From positions 112,470,549 to 112,534,548 of the forward strand of contig CM043953.1 of NCBI GenBank assembly GCA_014529385.2: a stretch of 64,000 nt of DNA, given 5' to 3'. Each line of letters begins with the position of its first letter. Positions within the stretch are counted from its first letter, which is position 1. This DNA is from Adiantum capillus-veneris (Eukaryota > Streptophyta > Polypodiopsida > Polypodiales > Pteridaceae). Under the pieces are notes generated by a model. The model had not been told where the DNA came from, did no database searches, and saw only the letters and a program-made list of their open reading frames with translations. The position numbers and the translations under genes are program-made. Positions 42,601-53,997 of this stretch are shown in pieces.

Positions 42601-45128
42601 CTCAAACATTTTGGTTATCCCTACCATTTCACTGTACATAGGCGTGTGTGAGTTAGGGACTTTCTCCATATTTTCTTAAAAACCCTCAGCTAGCTAGTCA
42701 CTGGGCTAGTTGAGCCAAAAAAATAAATAAAATAAAATATATTATGGCCCATTTGTGTGTAAATATTTCATTGTATATAGAGCCTAAATAAAAGGATTTT
42801 TCATAATTATTTTGATATTTATTTAAATATTTCTACCTATGGTGTGTTATTTATGCTATGTACATTGGCTCACCATTACCATATTTTTTCTCACCATTTT
42901 GCATACTCTTTATTCCATATAAAAATAATTTCATGCAAGCTTCTCTTATTTTTGGTGTAACTCCATCTCAACAAAAATCCAAAAAAACTAGTTTTATTTA
43001 TGTGTATATTTTTTCACTATTGTGATTTTTCCTTTCTACATCTATTCTCTTTTACTCTCATAAATTAGAACACCAAAAATATTCATCTTTTTATGGTAGA
43101 CTTATAATTTGAGAGATTTATTTTGACCCCTTTATATTTTTTCCACCTATATTATTTATATTTGACATTTACATATCTTTTTAGACCCCTCAATATTTGA
43201 TTTTCTTAGTTGTACTATTCACTTATATCATGATCTCAATAATATCTTCAATTATAGACCTACCAAATAAGGTCAAGGGTATGTGGCATGCATGCATGCA
43301 CCATGGGAAGCTCACTCTTGGAGGTATTCAAAAGAATCATCCAAGGAAGGACCTCACAAGGACCTTGTGTAGTGGAAAAAACAGCCGGTTTTGCTGAATT
43401 TTTAAAGATCACATGCTCCCCGAATTTGAAAAGGTAATACAAACAAAAGTTTTAGTTCGTGAGCTGAACTTTCATCTCAAATTTTTTCATATTTGTTTGA
43501 GCTACAAGCTATGAGATATGATTTTATTGGTGGAACCCAGTTTGCCCATGCTATGCAGCCACACTCCCTCTTCCACTTTATCATTTTCCTCTTTCACACA
43601 CACTCCTCCCTCTCCTTCCCACTCCCAAACCTGCAACTCCCATGTCTTAATTCACCCTTTTCACCATTGCCACATCTCTCACACCTCCATAGCCTTCATC
43701 CTCCATTTCTACACCCTATGTGTCCCCCTTTCTCTCTACATATATGTCCATATTACCATACTCTCTTCAGCTTTGTAAAGAACTTCAAAAAATCAGCAAA
43801 AATCCAAAGATAACCTCTGCAAATGAAGGCTTTTATCATGACTTTTCCAAGGTTTGAAATAACATAGCTTCATTGACACGCGCTGCTTCGCCATGCTGAC
43901 TGCTTCTTCTTCCGGTGCTGTAAAGAGGTGAATGTCAACTTCTCCAAAGCTTCTACCTCTCTTTACAAGCTCATCCCTTCTCTAACTTTTCTCATCATAT
44001 ATCTCACCATTTGGTGAAAGATTTTGTAAATATTTTTTAGTGATAATTACTAACTACTAACCACTAACCTTATTGTAAAATGCACCCTCTACTAGAGTAG
44101 GCACTCCCAAATTATTCACTCAATCCTCTCTCCTTTCATTCTCAATAATTCTCTTCCCTTGAGCCCACATCCATGTGACTCAAAGGGCAAGAGAGACCCA
44201 CCCTCATTAAAAAAAATAAAAAAATGCATAATCTTTTATTCCTTCAAATAAACTTGATTAGGCCTGATCCAAATCGGGGCTTCTAAAACCTATAAATAGA
44301 GCCCTTCTCTCCCTTGTAAATCATCACATGATCACACTACACCACACCATTCTCAACACATAACACACCACTCTTCAAGCCTAGTTGTGTAGAGTGTGTG
44401 CATTGTGAGTGCTCTATTCCATCACTACACATAGGTGCATGGAGAAGCTTGAAGTTAGTTATGCCATCTAGAGGAGTGGAGTGTATGCCTTACTCTTCAC
44501 CACACTTGTAGCCTACTTTTGTGCATAAATAAGATTTATAGTTTTGGGTGCAATTGTATGCTGCAACTATGACTCTTCTCTCCAAATTGACTTGATAAGT
44601 TGGCTCATCACGTGGTTGAAGGTATATTGTCCTTGAAGTTTGTTGTGCCATTTCATGCTTGGTGGTTTGAGGGTTTGTTGAATTGTTTTCCTAAAAGGTC
44701 AATTGTAAGAGGGTGCTCGGTGAGAGGGCTCCCGTGACCCTAAGACAATTTGTGTATTGGCAACAAGGTCAAGTTTTGTGTTGTCTCTCTATTTCTCATC
44801 AAGCTTTGTGTACATCTAGTCTTTAAGGCTAAGACTGAGTTGCTCAAGTTGATTTGTGCTCTTTACCTCTCTCTGGCGTGGTGAATGTTTGTGTTTGGTG
44901 TGTGTGGCTATCTTGCATTCCCCTCTCTTTGTGCGTTTGAGTACAAGGAGATATCACGTGCCTCCTAGTTTGCATCTACAACTAGGTGGTGCCCCTTTTC
45001 TTGTTTGGTTTCTGACTGTGGGTTGTTGTTGTCTCTGATTGTGCTTGCCATAGCCCCAATTGAGCAGCACGGGAGCCTCGAAGGGTGTTTAGAGGCCGCT
45101 CTTATTGTTGCCCGCCCCGGACCGCCTC
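42433..45128 (+). repeat. 3' LTR of the Tat-type gypsy
   Basis: It starts TGATAGCC after a purine tract. The far end is uncertain because no 5' LTR exists for comparison; it must lie at or before 45128, where another LTR fragment begins. It is AT-rich, with a TATA box at 44291 and no ORF with recognisable content. Several short ORFs at 43.5-43.8 kb are low-complexity (Leu/Ser/Pro/His-rich). Confidence 0.65.
44291..44299 (+). promoter_or_regulatory. TATA box in the Tat 3' LTR
   Basis: TATAAATAG in AACCTATAAATAGAGCCC, followed by a C/T-rich start region. Confidence 0.6.
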
Positions 45129-45484
45129 AGTAGCTATTTAAAAATAAATATAAGAAAATTATGAAAAATACATAGAATATATATATATTGGAGTTTACCC
45201 TAGATATAGGATCTAGCTAGGGTGTGAGATGATACTAAGATAGTAGAAATAAATAATCAATGCTTTTTGCCCCAAGCTAAAGAGACGGAGCTATTGATGC
45301 TTTTCCCATAGTATTTTCTGATGGTGGTACAGTAAGAATAGGTTACCCTTGAGAAAAATATAAAGGATGATATAGAAGGCTTATTATTATACTTAAATAT
45401 GCATATGTACATTATAGTAAAGATAATTATGTATCGAAAAAATTACAAGATAGATCTTGTAGCATGCGTTCCCACTATGTACGT
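45129..45484 (-). repeat. Fragment of reverse-oriented LTR, target of the next insertion
   Basis: It matches the outer ~360 bp of the LTRs at 29460-29815 and 35770-36125, same orientation. Its final 14 bp (GTCACAGCACGACA) are found beyond the nested LTR at 47067-47080. It ends abruptly at 45129. Confidence 0.8.
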
Positions 45485-45800
45485 TGTCGTGCTAAGGCAC
45501 GTATATAGTGGGAACAGGCATTAAACGATTTATCTTGTGACTTTTTGACGCATAACCTCAAAGATACCTTGAAGGACAAGGCACACAAGTTGGGACCCCC
45601 TGCTGGAGCCACACAAAAGATGCTTAGGTGGGGCCCATATACATCATGCACCCACATGGAGCCTCAACGACCAAAGATGTTGAATTTCATGATATTTTGA
45701 GTCCTAATATTGCCCATTTTAAGAAATATCCAAAGAACATTCGATTTGGGCTAACTCTTTAGCCTAATCAAGTGATTATGTAAAACATGGCTCCCTCACC

Positions 45801-45810
45801 TATAAAAAGG
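45801..45810 (+). promoter_or_regulatory. TATA box of solo LTR copy 1
   Basis: TATAAAAAGG after CTCCCTCACC, identical context in copy 2 (53141-53150). It would start transcripts about 600 nt upstream of the paired small ORFs. Confidence 0.65.
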
Positions 45811-46431
45811 GCAACCTTCTCTTCATTGAGGTAAGTTATGAGTGAGTGAGAATAGCTCAATTCCATTGTGACACACTCGTCTTAGTGCCACACTTTCTCT
45901 TGAAGAAAGGCTGAAGTCTTCCCTCATCTTCTCTCTCCATTAAGGTGGTGGCGATTGCTCTCATGTAAGATATATGTTGCTAGTTTTCCTTTCATTTGCA
46001 TATCTAGTCCAATACTTGCCTCTAACTCTATCTCTATCCCTCATTATCTATATTTAATACCACCACCACACTTAGATCTATCCCTAATTCTATCTTTACT
46101 ACTCCTTTGATCTCTCTTTTTGTGTCCTAATTGTTTCATTGGAAGGTATTCAAGCAGCAACCTTGTCAATGTAATGGGTACAACCTTCTTGCGGGAAACA
46201 ATTATGTGCACAAGGTTAGTGACCATATCTTCATCTTCCACAAGCATCTCTCTCTTTTAAGGTTCTCATTCTCTTCCACAAACTCTAGAATCTCCTTGCT
46301 ATAGGTACTTATCTCCCCGTAGTATCCTTATTGCCTAAGGGCAACAATAGGGCTTGGGAGAGAAACTCTCTTCTTCTTCTCCTTTCACTTCTTTCACACC
46401 TTTATCTTTGAACATACTAAGTATATCATTG

Positions 46432-46656
46432 ATGAATAACCATAATCCACATAGAGGTAATTTCTTTCAATTCCATTCAGTGCAACCTATTAGGGTCAAC
46501 ATTTGGATTAGCCAGAAGATTCACTTTCAGCAACGCATAGTGTTTCTATTTGGTCCTGAAAGGCTCAACGAAGTACTTCTCTCACCAGATCCCATCATAC
46601 TACCTATTATTGACTATGACTTCTCTTTTGATGTGAATGTGGTTATTTTAGTATGA
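46432..46656 (+). CDS. LTR small ORF1 (solo LTR copy 1)
   Basis: 74 codons, intact. An in-frame ATG at 46354 would give 100 codons, but that extension is CT-rich and not shared by the 34 kb copy, so 46432 is preferred. Sequence features: NNHNPHRGNFFQFHSV (polar start), VNIWISQKIHFQQRIVFLFG, PERLNEVLLSPDPIILPIID and a hydrophobic end FDVNVVILV. The stop overlaps the start of ORF2 (ATGA, 46653-46656). The core is similar to ORF2 (NIxI, K[IL]xFQ, LFGxxRLN, P[IF]ILP[IM]I, DV). No known domain; substitution pattern against the 34 kb copy points to protein-level constraint. Confidence 0.6.
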   Translation: MNNHNPHRGNFFQFHSVQPIRVNIWISQKIHFQQRIVFLFGPERLNEVLLSPDPIILPIIDYDFSFDVNVVILV

Positions 46657-46865
46657 ATCAAGAGGATTTGTACTCACAACTAATCCCAATCGCTAGACAA
46701 AACATATACATTATAGTAAGCACAAAGCTACAGTTCCAAAGAGCAATCCGTAGCTTATTTGGACAAAAAAGATTAAATATCATTAACTCATCCATTAACC
46801 CTTTTATCCTACCCATGATACGATGTGATCGTAGTCTCGATGTTTTCATTTTTGTTTTGTTCTGA
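46653..46865 (+). CDS. LTR small ORF2 (solo LTR copy 1)
   Basis: 70 codons, intact, starting inside the ORF1 stop. Features: NQEDLYSQLIPIARQNIYII, VSTKLQFQRAIRSLFGQKRL, INSSINPFILPMIRCDRSLD, VFIFVLF. It is about one third identical to ORF1 over its core with many synonymous-type differences, so the two look like an old tandem gene duplication. The arrangement would need reinitiation or termination-coupled start for ORF2. Function unknown. Confidence 0.6.
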   Translation: MNQEDLYSQLIPIARQNIYIIVSTKLQFQRAIRSLFGQKRLNIINSSINPFILPMIRCDRSLDVFIFVLF

Positions 46866-47080
46866 CTATCTTTCATGAGTTCTCTCCATCACGTGTGTGT
46901 TTGTAAGGAAAAGTGAGCGGCTTCTTTGGCTACATTTCTTCTTTAGCTCTAGAAGCTATGTTATCTACATCTTAGCTCCTTCTCATAACCCTTGAGCTTC
47001 CGCACAAACTCTCATAGCAAGAGGCCCGGTGCCTTCCTGGAAAGACCGCCAACGTTTTGACAACGTGTCACAGCACGACA

Positions 47081-47690
47081 ACGGTCATCTTTCTTTCTGC
47101 CTTGGAACACAGTAAAAGAGATGTTTAACGAGGAAATATAATCATGTCGGTCAGCATCGTCTCTACTTTTTTTGACCTTGAGAGTCTGACTGCATCTTGA
47201 AGACTTTCTGTAGTGATCTGTGTTAGCATCCCGGTCAACTTCCTCTTTAGTTTGAGTCTCTGTCTCTTCTTTGGATTTCCTGCTAGAAATGTGACAAGTA
47301 CCCTTGCTAACCTTGACCTCAGCTACCTTATGTGTAGACTGAGAACTCCTGGTTTTGTGTTCCTCATGCTCAGCCCTTCTCCTCCTTGAGTGACTGGAAT
47401 GCTGAGAGTCTTTGGCCTCTTCAGCATTACTGTGCTCCTCGTGAGCCTCAATCTCACTCTCAAGGTCCTTCTTAGTATGAGACTCTCTTTCTAACACTTC
47501 ACGAATAGGATCGATGCGGGTGGAATCAGTGCCCAGCCGGGTTGACAGTTTGCGACCACCTCACTTTGGGAGGCATGTTTGTAGCTGAAAATTCCAACTA
47601 CTAGGAGATAGGGTTTTTTGGTAGAAAAGCGAGCAGCTCTAATCACCGTGATTGCCAAAATGGAATGGGAGTTGGTCTCTTCAAACAAAT
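47081..47690 (-). pseudogene. Charged, Ser/Arg/Glu-rich ORF (gag-like start?)
   Basis: From about 47560 down, the reverse strand reads TDSTRIDPIREVLERESHTK, KDLESEIEAHEEHSNAEEAK, SHSRRRRAEHEEHKTRSS and a Lys/Glu/Asp-rich continuation to DDRC, where it is cut by LTR sequence at 47080. It lies just downstream of an LTR-like end at 47700 (reverse direction), where a gag would start. No capsid motif is visible, so assignment is tentative. Confidence 0.35.
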
Positions 47691-47699
47691 TATTCCAGT

Positions 47700-48250
47700 G
47701 TTAGAATTCAGAGCTACTGGTTATCTCATCCGTTAGTTAATGAGAACTGGAATAGAGTGCTTGACTGAAATAGAGAACTGAACTAGAATGACATACTGAA
47801 ATTAAAGACATAACTAGGAAACTAGAAATGGTATTTGCAGATTCAGATTAATAGCTCAAGGATAACTAGTACAGTGTACAATGGGTTAAGCTCAGATGAT
47901 TAGAAGAGTAAATGATTAAAGGGTGAATCTAGAAGCTAAGAGCTCCTAAGCCAAAAGTGTTTAGAAAGCCAAAAGCCAAAAAGACAAGAAGCCCGGTTAC
48001 AATGTAGCGGGTCCTATTTATAGCTGTCACGAATTACTGCAGTAACTACCTGTGGTAATTACTGTCAGTGTAGTTGTTCCCGCTTCCTACTGGTGGACCT
48101 TCTAAGGGGAAGTTCTCTGCTATTGGGACTGTCGTCACCTTCTACACATGGCACCCCATTCAAGACCAGGGCGGAAAATTTGGTGCAACTCCATGTCGAC
48201 CTGCCATGTGAGCAAGCCCACATATTCCCACAATATCAACCAGGGTGCCT
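47700..48250 (-). repeat. LTR-like fragment, reverse strand
   Basis: On the reverse strand a TATA box (GCTATAAATAGG, 48024-48013) is followed by about 310 bp of leader-like sequence ending TGAATTCTAACA at 47700, a plausible LTR end. The other end and a partner copy are not in the window. Confidence 0.4.
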
Positions 48251-48815
48251 CATTGCTAAAGGGAGAAAAGAGAGAGTGATAATTAGAGCAAAGTTTTTTT
48301 TTTACATGAGAAGAGGGGGGAATGGCAGGGGGTCCACCGCAAAATGTATAAGTGTATCACGTGAGTTCACCCGAGGGAGGGTATAAACCAAAGAGTTACT
48401 GAATTATATGTACAAGAGGGGTATAAAAGTGCAAAATTGAACAGTTTTATGAAAGAAGATGGGTCTTTTAATTCATGATGATGATGTGTGTAGAGAGGTT
48501 TAAAACTACCTCTTGAATGCACATGCTATAGGTATTTTTGAAAGGTAGACCCCTTGGGGGGGTTATCGAAGGGGCACAAAACCAGAGCTTTGGAAAGCAT
48601 GAGAGGAAGGGAGAGTGTTGGTGGGTGGGAAGAAACGAGAAAGGGGAAATGGATGTAAGGATGAGTTCTTTGGGATCACAACTGTGAGGGCCATAGGAGA
48701 GCAAGGAAGAGGTTAGTGAGTCATGTGCTCAAAAAATATCTAAGATAATTCTTATAAATCTAGATAAATGACTGATGTGTGCATTTTCTTTTGAGAAACA
48801 AACATGTTGAGTACC
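48251..48815. other. No gene seen
   Basis: AT-rich sequence with G-rich patches (48313-48335, 48552-48562), no ORF with recognisable content and no repeat partner in the window. Confidence 0.5.
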
Positions 48816-49270
48816 TAAAGTAGATCTTTGAAAAGTGCATAGCTTATCGTATCTACTTGAATCCGGAGAAATGTGCCTTCATGCTAAGACAAGGAAAATG
48901 TTTAGGACACATCATGCTCAAAAAAGGCATTTCCATATATCTTGAGAAAGTATGTCATTTTTCCTCTTTTAAGACCCACAAAAGCTAGGGAGGTACAAGC
49001 CTTTATGGGCCATTATGGCTACTATTGAAGGTTGAACTATATGTATGCAGTCATTGAAAAACCTCTATATGCTCTCATCACAAAATTTAAGTGGACTGAA
49101 GAGTGCAAGAAATCATTTCAATAATTGAAACAGAGATTGATTTTTGCTCCAATTCTAAAGGCTTCTGATTGGGAAAAGATATTTCATGTCCACGTAGATG
49201 CATCAACATATGCAATCGGATGTATCCTAGCACAACCTAGAGAAAAAAATATGAATTTTTGGGTAGAAGC
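48816..49270 (+). pseudogene. Gypsy RT end and RNase H fragment
   Basis: The forward strand reads KCIAYRIYLNPEKCAFMLRQ, GHIMLKKGIS, then frame changes, VQAFMGHYGYY, KWTEECKKSF, and RNase H start KIFHVHVDASTYAIGCILAQ. It resembles the RT/RNase H junction of the 10.8 kb gypsy (KCRLYRISLNP; HVHIDASNFAIGCVL) but is much more decayed. No flanking LTR is recognised. Confidence 0.8.
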
Positions 49271-49427
49271 ATGTTAACGTGCTACACTTTTTATGCTAGT
49301 GAACAAGAGTACCTAGTTAGCATAAGTTTAGGCATGCAAGTCACTATGTTAGTAATCGTATTTAAAACCTCCTAGGGTAAAAAGTACAATAGAATAATCA
49401 AAAGTGGTGGCCTATTGAATTTAGTCT

Positions 49428-50850
49428 TTGAAGCAGTTTGTTGGCACCCGTGGGATTCACAGAGGAGAGAGTGGGAAAGTGACGAAGAAAAATGGTTGGA
49501 GCAGCATGGAGCCTACAAGCAAGGCCATGCATGGAAGGAATTTTTGTTCTCTTCAGCAACCAGTAGTAGCTGCTAAGCACGAAGGGAGTTCAGAGTGCGA
49601 AGAAAATAGCTCCAAAGAGCTGACTGCCCATCCTATACGCAAAAAACACAAAACCCCTTTTGCTTCTCCATGTCCCTGCAAAAGGGCAAAGCTATCTTCA
49701 TCTCAAGGTTCCCCAATGTCCCATTTCAGGCAGGCAGTCAAGGTGGAGAAGCATGATGCGCCGATACTCTCTCTCTCTCTCTCTTGTGTAGGTTCTGTGT
49801 GTTTTCACTTCTACCACAAGAAGTTTCATGCAATACAGATGAGCACATTTACGCAATATTGTGGAGCACATCAATACATTTGAGCAATACATTTGAGTAA
49901 TACATTAGGTCCAATTGGTCCAAGTTTGTGGTGCAATACTTAAAAGATATTTGAGAGAAGGACTATTATGAGGGCCATCTTAACAAGTGGAGAATACACA
50001 ATCTTCAGCTTCCAGCTTCAAAAAATGAGGATGAGTTTGCTGACATCTGTGAGGAGAACATGGCATTGGCAGGAAAGAGTACTCCCAAATCTACCAAGGC
50101 CACACTTCTGCCTCATCAAGATAGTCGATAGGAGATGGAAGCTTCTTCATTTTGTAGGCTGGAGGAATGGTGATGCATGAAGGAATTTGTGCTTCATATG
50201 AAAACACAGCTACAGTATGATAAATAGAATCTAAACAATGTGCAAGAGAGCCTTCAACTTGCTAGGGCTTTGAATGCAAAAAATGCGAAGTTAAATCCTA
50301 TTGTCATGGCCATGAGATAGAGGTTGCAAGCAGGTGAGATGGAGTTGTAGGCTCTATTACAAAAGCAATGATGTGGATGACCGACGAAAGATGGAGCTTG
50401 AACCAACGACACCATAGAGGCTATGGGGTTTCCTCCTGGTAAATATGACCCCATAGATAGTGACATAGACATAACCTATAAACTGGTAAGTGTCTGTAAG
50501 TTTCATCTCTGCTCAGCTAACTCATGTACATACCATGTTTTTTTTGTCTTGGTTTTGTAGGTTGAGGTGGATATTGCAAAATCCAAGGTGCAAAACTCTG
50601 AAAGCCAAATTCAACTTCTGATGCACATGCAATCCAAGCTGCAGGGCTTGTTTCTCCATACTGCCCTAACTAATCTAGCCCTTGCTAGTTTTATGAAGGA
50701 TAGAGAGGTGCAAGATAACACCGGAACAAACATGTGTACTGGCTGTGGTCTACCCCTTGACGTCCAACCACTCCTTGCACTGGTCAAGCTCCTTAGTGAG
50801 CATAACTATCACCTTCTTTCCTTTGCTGTTACATGCTCCCTTTGAACCAC
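49428..50850 (+). pseudogene. Host-like gene relic with an intron
   Basis: Two coding-looking parts. 49431-49770: basic protein with RKKHKTPFASPCPCKRAKL (nuclear-localisation-like). 49960-50845: DYYEGHLNKWRIHNLQLPAS, NEDEFADICEENMALAGKST, Leu/Gln/Lys-rich coiled-coil-like sequence with several stops, then MGFPPGKYDPIDSDIDITYK, a splice donor (GTAAGT at 50487), T-rich acceptor ...TTTTGTAG at 50561, and in frame VEVDIAKSKVQNSESQIQLL with a further 80 codons. The intron pattern says host gene rather than retroelement. I do not recognise the family. Stops show it is not functional. Confidence 0.45.
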
Positions 50851-51005
50851 TTGTGCTTCTCCATCTTTCAAAAGAAGCATACCTACCACATGGTTGTGCA
50901 GCCTTGCAACACAACGACATCCAATCACACCAGAGATTGGTAAGAAACCATACTTGAATGTATGCTTGATAACTAGCATACAGGACATATAGTCTGCAAG
51001 CTTGA

Positions 51006-51847
51006 TCATATTGGGAATAAAAGGTGTGCTACTTAGCATAATGAATATGCTAATTAGCATGCCATGTATGCTAGTTATCATACTATATATGCTAGTTAGC
51101 ATATACAGTATGACAGTTAGCATATTGGATATGCTAATTAGCATATCCAATATACTAGTTAGCATACTCGATATGCTAGTAGGCCTACTCGATTATCGTA
51201 TCCAGTATGCTAACTAGCACACTAGATATGCTAGTTAGATGAGTGGATGCTAATTAGCATATCCAATATGCTACTAAGCATATTGGGTATGCTTATAAGC
51301 ATACCGGAGTTAGCATATTGAATGCTAATTAGAATATCTAATATGCTAGTAAGCACATTGGATTGATAGTTGGAATGCTAATTAGCATATGGAGTATGCT
51401 AGTTAGCACATTGGATTGATAGTTGGAATGGTAATTAGCATATGGATATGCTAGTTAGCATACTGAATATTCTATTTAGCATACTTGATATGCTATTAAG
51501 CATATTGGATATGCTAATTACCAATATTTATATGCTAGTAAGCATTTTAAGGCATATTGGATTAGCTTAGAGTTTATAAGGTTTTCTAGTTAGCATACTA
51601 GGTATTCTAGTTAGCATATTGGATATGCTTATTAGCATACCGGATATGCAAGCTAGAATGATAGTTAGCATATAGGATATGATAATTAGCAGATCCAGTA
51701 TGCTAGTTAGCTTACAAGATATGCTAATTTGCATATCTAGTATACTAGTTAACATAATGGATATGCTAGTAGGCCTACTTGCTTAGCATATCTAGTATGG
51801 TAACTAGCACACTTGATATGCTAGTTAGATGAGTGGATGTAATTAGC
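51006..51847. repeat. AT-rich palindromic repeat array
   Basis: About 840 bp built of units around ATGCTAATTAGCAT and TATGCTAGTTAGCATA at ~20-bp spacing, themselves self-complementary. Unit order and direction vary, so it reads similarly on both strands. The long ORFs here (MLTSILDMLIS type) are repeat artefacts. The same repeat forms 63601-64000. Confidence 0.85.
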
Positions 51848-53772
51848 TGTTGTGGTGGTTACGCCGCTAACGATGGCTATGATAGCGAGAACTCAACCGA
51901 AAAACAAGAATATCAGACGAGGACGGAGCTTGACCATCAAATCTAAGTTCTCAAATACACAAGTGATTGAAATCCTTACTACAAACTAATGCTATCCGAA
52001 ACATGATCTAGAGTCATCGAATCAGCCTCCAACTCAAAGGGAGGTCTCTCCACTAGGTAAAGACAATAACCTATGTATATACAATACAATCTCAACCTGT
52101 AACCACTCCGTGCGGTAAACGCGTATGAAGACAGATCAAAAAATACACGTGACCGAATCTCGACTCCAATGGTACTAATGTGTAGCTCTACTCACTGCGG
52201 TTCTATAGATATATGGCACGTTGTCGTGCTGTGGCACGTATATAGTGGGAACATGCATTAAACGATTTATCTTGTGACTTTTTGACGCATAAGTATACTT
52301 CATATAATACTCATATGCATAAATAAAAGCTTTCTACCATAGCTTAGTATTACCTTTGAAGTAATATAAATGTACATTACTATTAGAAAGTACTGCAAGA
52401 GAAGTATCAATGATTGTGCCTCTTTTTGTCTGGGGGAAAAGCATTTGTATATTTCTTCTAATATCTCAGCTATACCCTACCATATATAAATTATTTTCTT
52501 CTTTCACATTTATTTAATAATATAACCCTTCAATAATGCATACCTTCTTGGATACATACAAGAGGGAAGGGCCTTAAGAAGACTTTATGAAAAGTAAGAT
52601 CCAAAGCTTCTTGGACCATCCCGATTTGAAAATCCCAACCTAATGGCGTGGAGAAAAGGCCATAACCAAGTCAAGCTCTTTTAGTAGGCCAATTTTTCCT
52701 TTTGAAGCATGTCAATCCGAGTTACAGGTCAAAAGTTACATGGAAACCAGTGAAAAACCAGTGAAAAACCCTCTCACAACTACACTGCAAGAAGAGATGG
52801 TAAACAGGTGAATCAAATGAAAAGAGGTAATCCTGGTCTTTTTCCATAAAAAACGATATTTGGAGGATAAAAGACACAAGCATGTGAATGTGACACCTCA
52901 AAGATTCCTTGAAGGACAAGACACACAAGTTGGGACCCCCTGATGGAGCCACACAGAAGATGCCTAGGTGGGGCCCACATACATCATGCACCCACATGGA
53001 GCCTCAACGACCAAAGATGTTGAATTTCATGATATTTTGAGTCCTAATATTGCCCATTTTAAGAAATATCCAAAGAAAATTTGATTTGGGTTAACTCTTT
53101 AGCCTAATCAAGTGATTATGTAAAACATGGCTCCCTCACCTATAAAAAGGGTAGCCTTCTCTTCATTGGGGGCAAGTTATGAGTGAGTGAGAATAGCTCA
53201 ATTCCATAGTGTCACACTCATCTTAATGCCACACTTTCTCTTGAAGAAAGGCTGAAGTCTTCCCTCATCTTCTCTCTCCATTAAGGTGGTGGCGATTGCT
53301 CTCATGTAAGATATATGTTGCTAATTTTTCTTTCATTTTCATATCTAGTCCAATACTTGTCTTTAACTCCTTCTCTATCTCTCATTATTTATCTTTAATA
53401 CCACCACCACACTTAGATCTATCTCTAATTCTATGTTTACTCCTCCTTTCATCTCTCTTGTTGTGTCCTAATTGTTTCATTGGAAGGTATTCAAGCAGCA
53501 ATCTTGTCAATGTAATGGGCACAACCTTCTTGCGGGAAACAATTATGTGCACAAGGTTAGTAACCATATCTTCATATTTCACAAGCACCTCTCTCTCTTA
53601 AGGTTCTCATTCTCTTCCACAAAATCTAGAATCTCCTTGCTACAAGTACTTCTCTCCCCGCAGTATCCTTATTGCCTAAGGGCAACAATAGGGCTTGGAA
53701 GAGAAACTCTCTTCTTCTTCTCCTTTCACTTCTTTCACACCTTTATCTTTGAACATACTAAGTATATCATCG

Positions 53773-53997
53773 ATGAATAACCATAATCCACATAGAGGCG
53801 ATTTCTTTCATTTCCATTCTGTGCAATCTATTAGGGTCAACATTTGGATTAGTCGAAAGATTCACTTTCAGCAATGCATAGTGTTTCTATTTGGTCCTGA
53901 AAGGATCAATGAAGTACTTCTCTCACCAGATCCCATCATACTACCTATTATTGACTATAACTTCTCTTTTGATGTGAGTGTGGTTATTTTATTATGA
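53773..53997 (+). CDS. LTR small ORF1 (solo LTR copy 2)
   Basis: 74 codons, intact, same frame and ATGA overlap (53994-53997) as copy 1. It reads MNNHNPHRGDFFHFHSVQSI, NIWISRKIHFQQCIVFLFGP, ERINEVLLSPDPIILPIIDY, SFDVSVVILL. The few differences from copy 1 include R-to-C and L-to-I replacements, so this younger pair shows less clear constraint than the 34 kb comparison. Confidence 0.6.
   Translation: MNNHNPHRGDFFHFHSVQSIRVNIWISRKIHFQQCIVFLFGPERINEVLLSPDPIILPIIDYNFSFDVSVVILL

Larger units (their letters stand above)
45485..47062 (+). mobile_element. Solo LTR of the integrase-less gypsy family (copy 1)
   Basis: It runs TGTCGTGCTAAGG ... TTTTGACA, 1,578 bp, forward, between ACGT repeats (45481-45484, 47063-47066). 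Removing it restores GTACGTGTCACAGC of the reverse LTR, so the insertion and its 4-bp target duplication are certain. Relative to copy 2 it lacks about 600 bp after 45554. No internal region remains. Confidence 0.85.

Noticed and set aside
43493..43813. Pro/His/Ser/Leu-rich ORFs in the Tat LTR
   Set aside because: Low-complexity C/T-rich LTR sequence; two overlapping frames look equally good, which argues against coding.
46044..46247. Reverse-strand ORF conserved in both solo LTRs (also 53385-53588)
   Set aside because: The copies are recent and the ORF is antisense to the LTR promoter; it is not kept in the more diverged 28 and 34 kb copies as far as I can see.
50809..51755. Several ORFs of Met-Leu-Ile-Ser repeats on both strands
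   Set aside because: They are translations of the AT-rich palindromic repeat and exist in both directions for that reason only.
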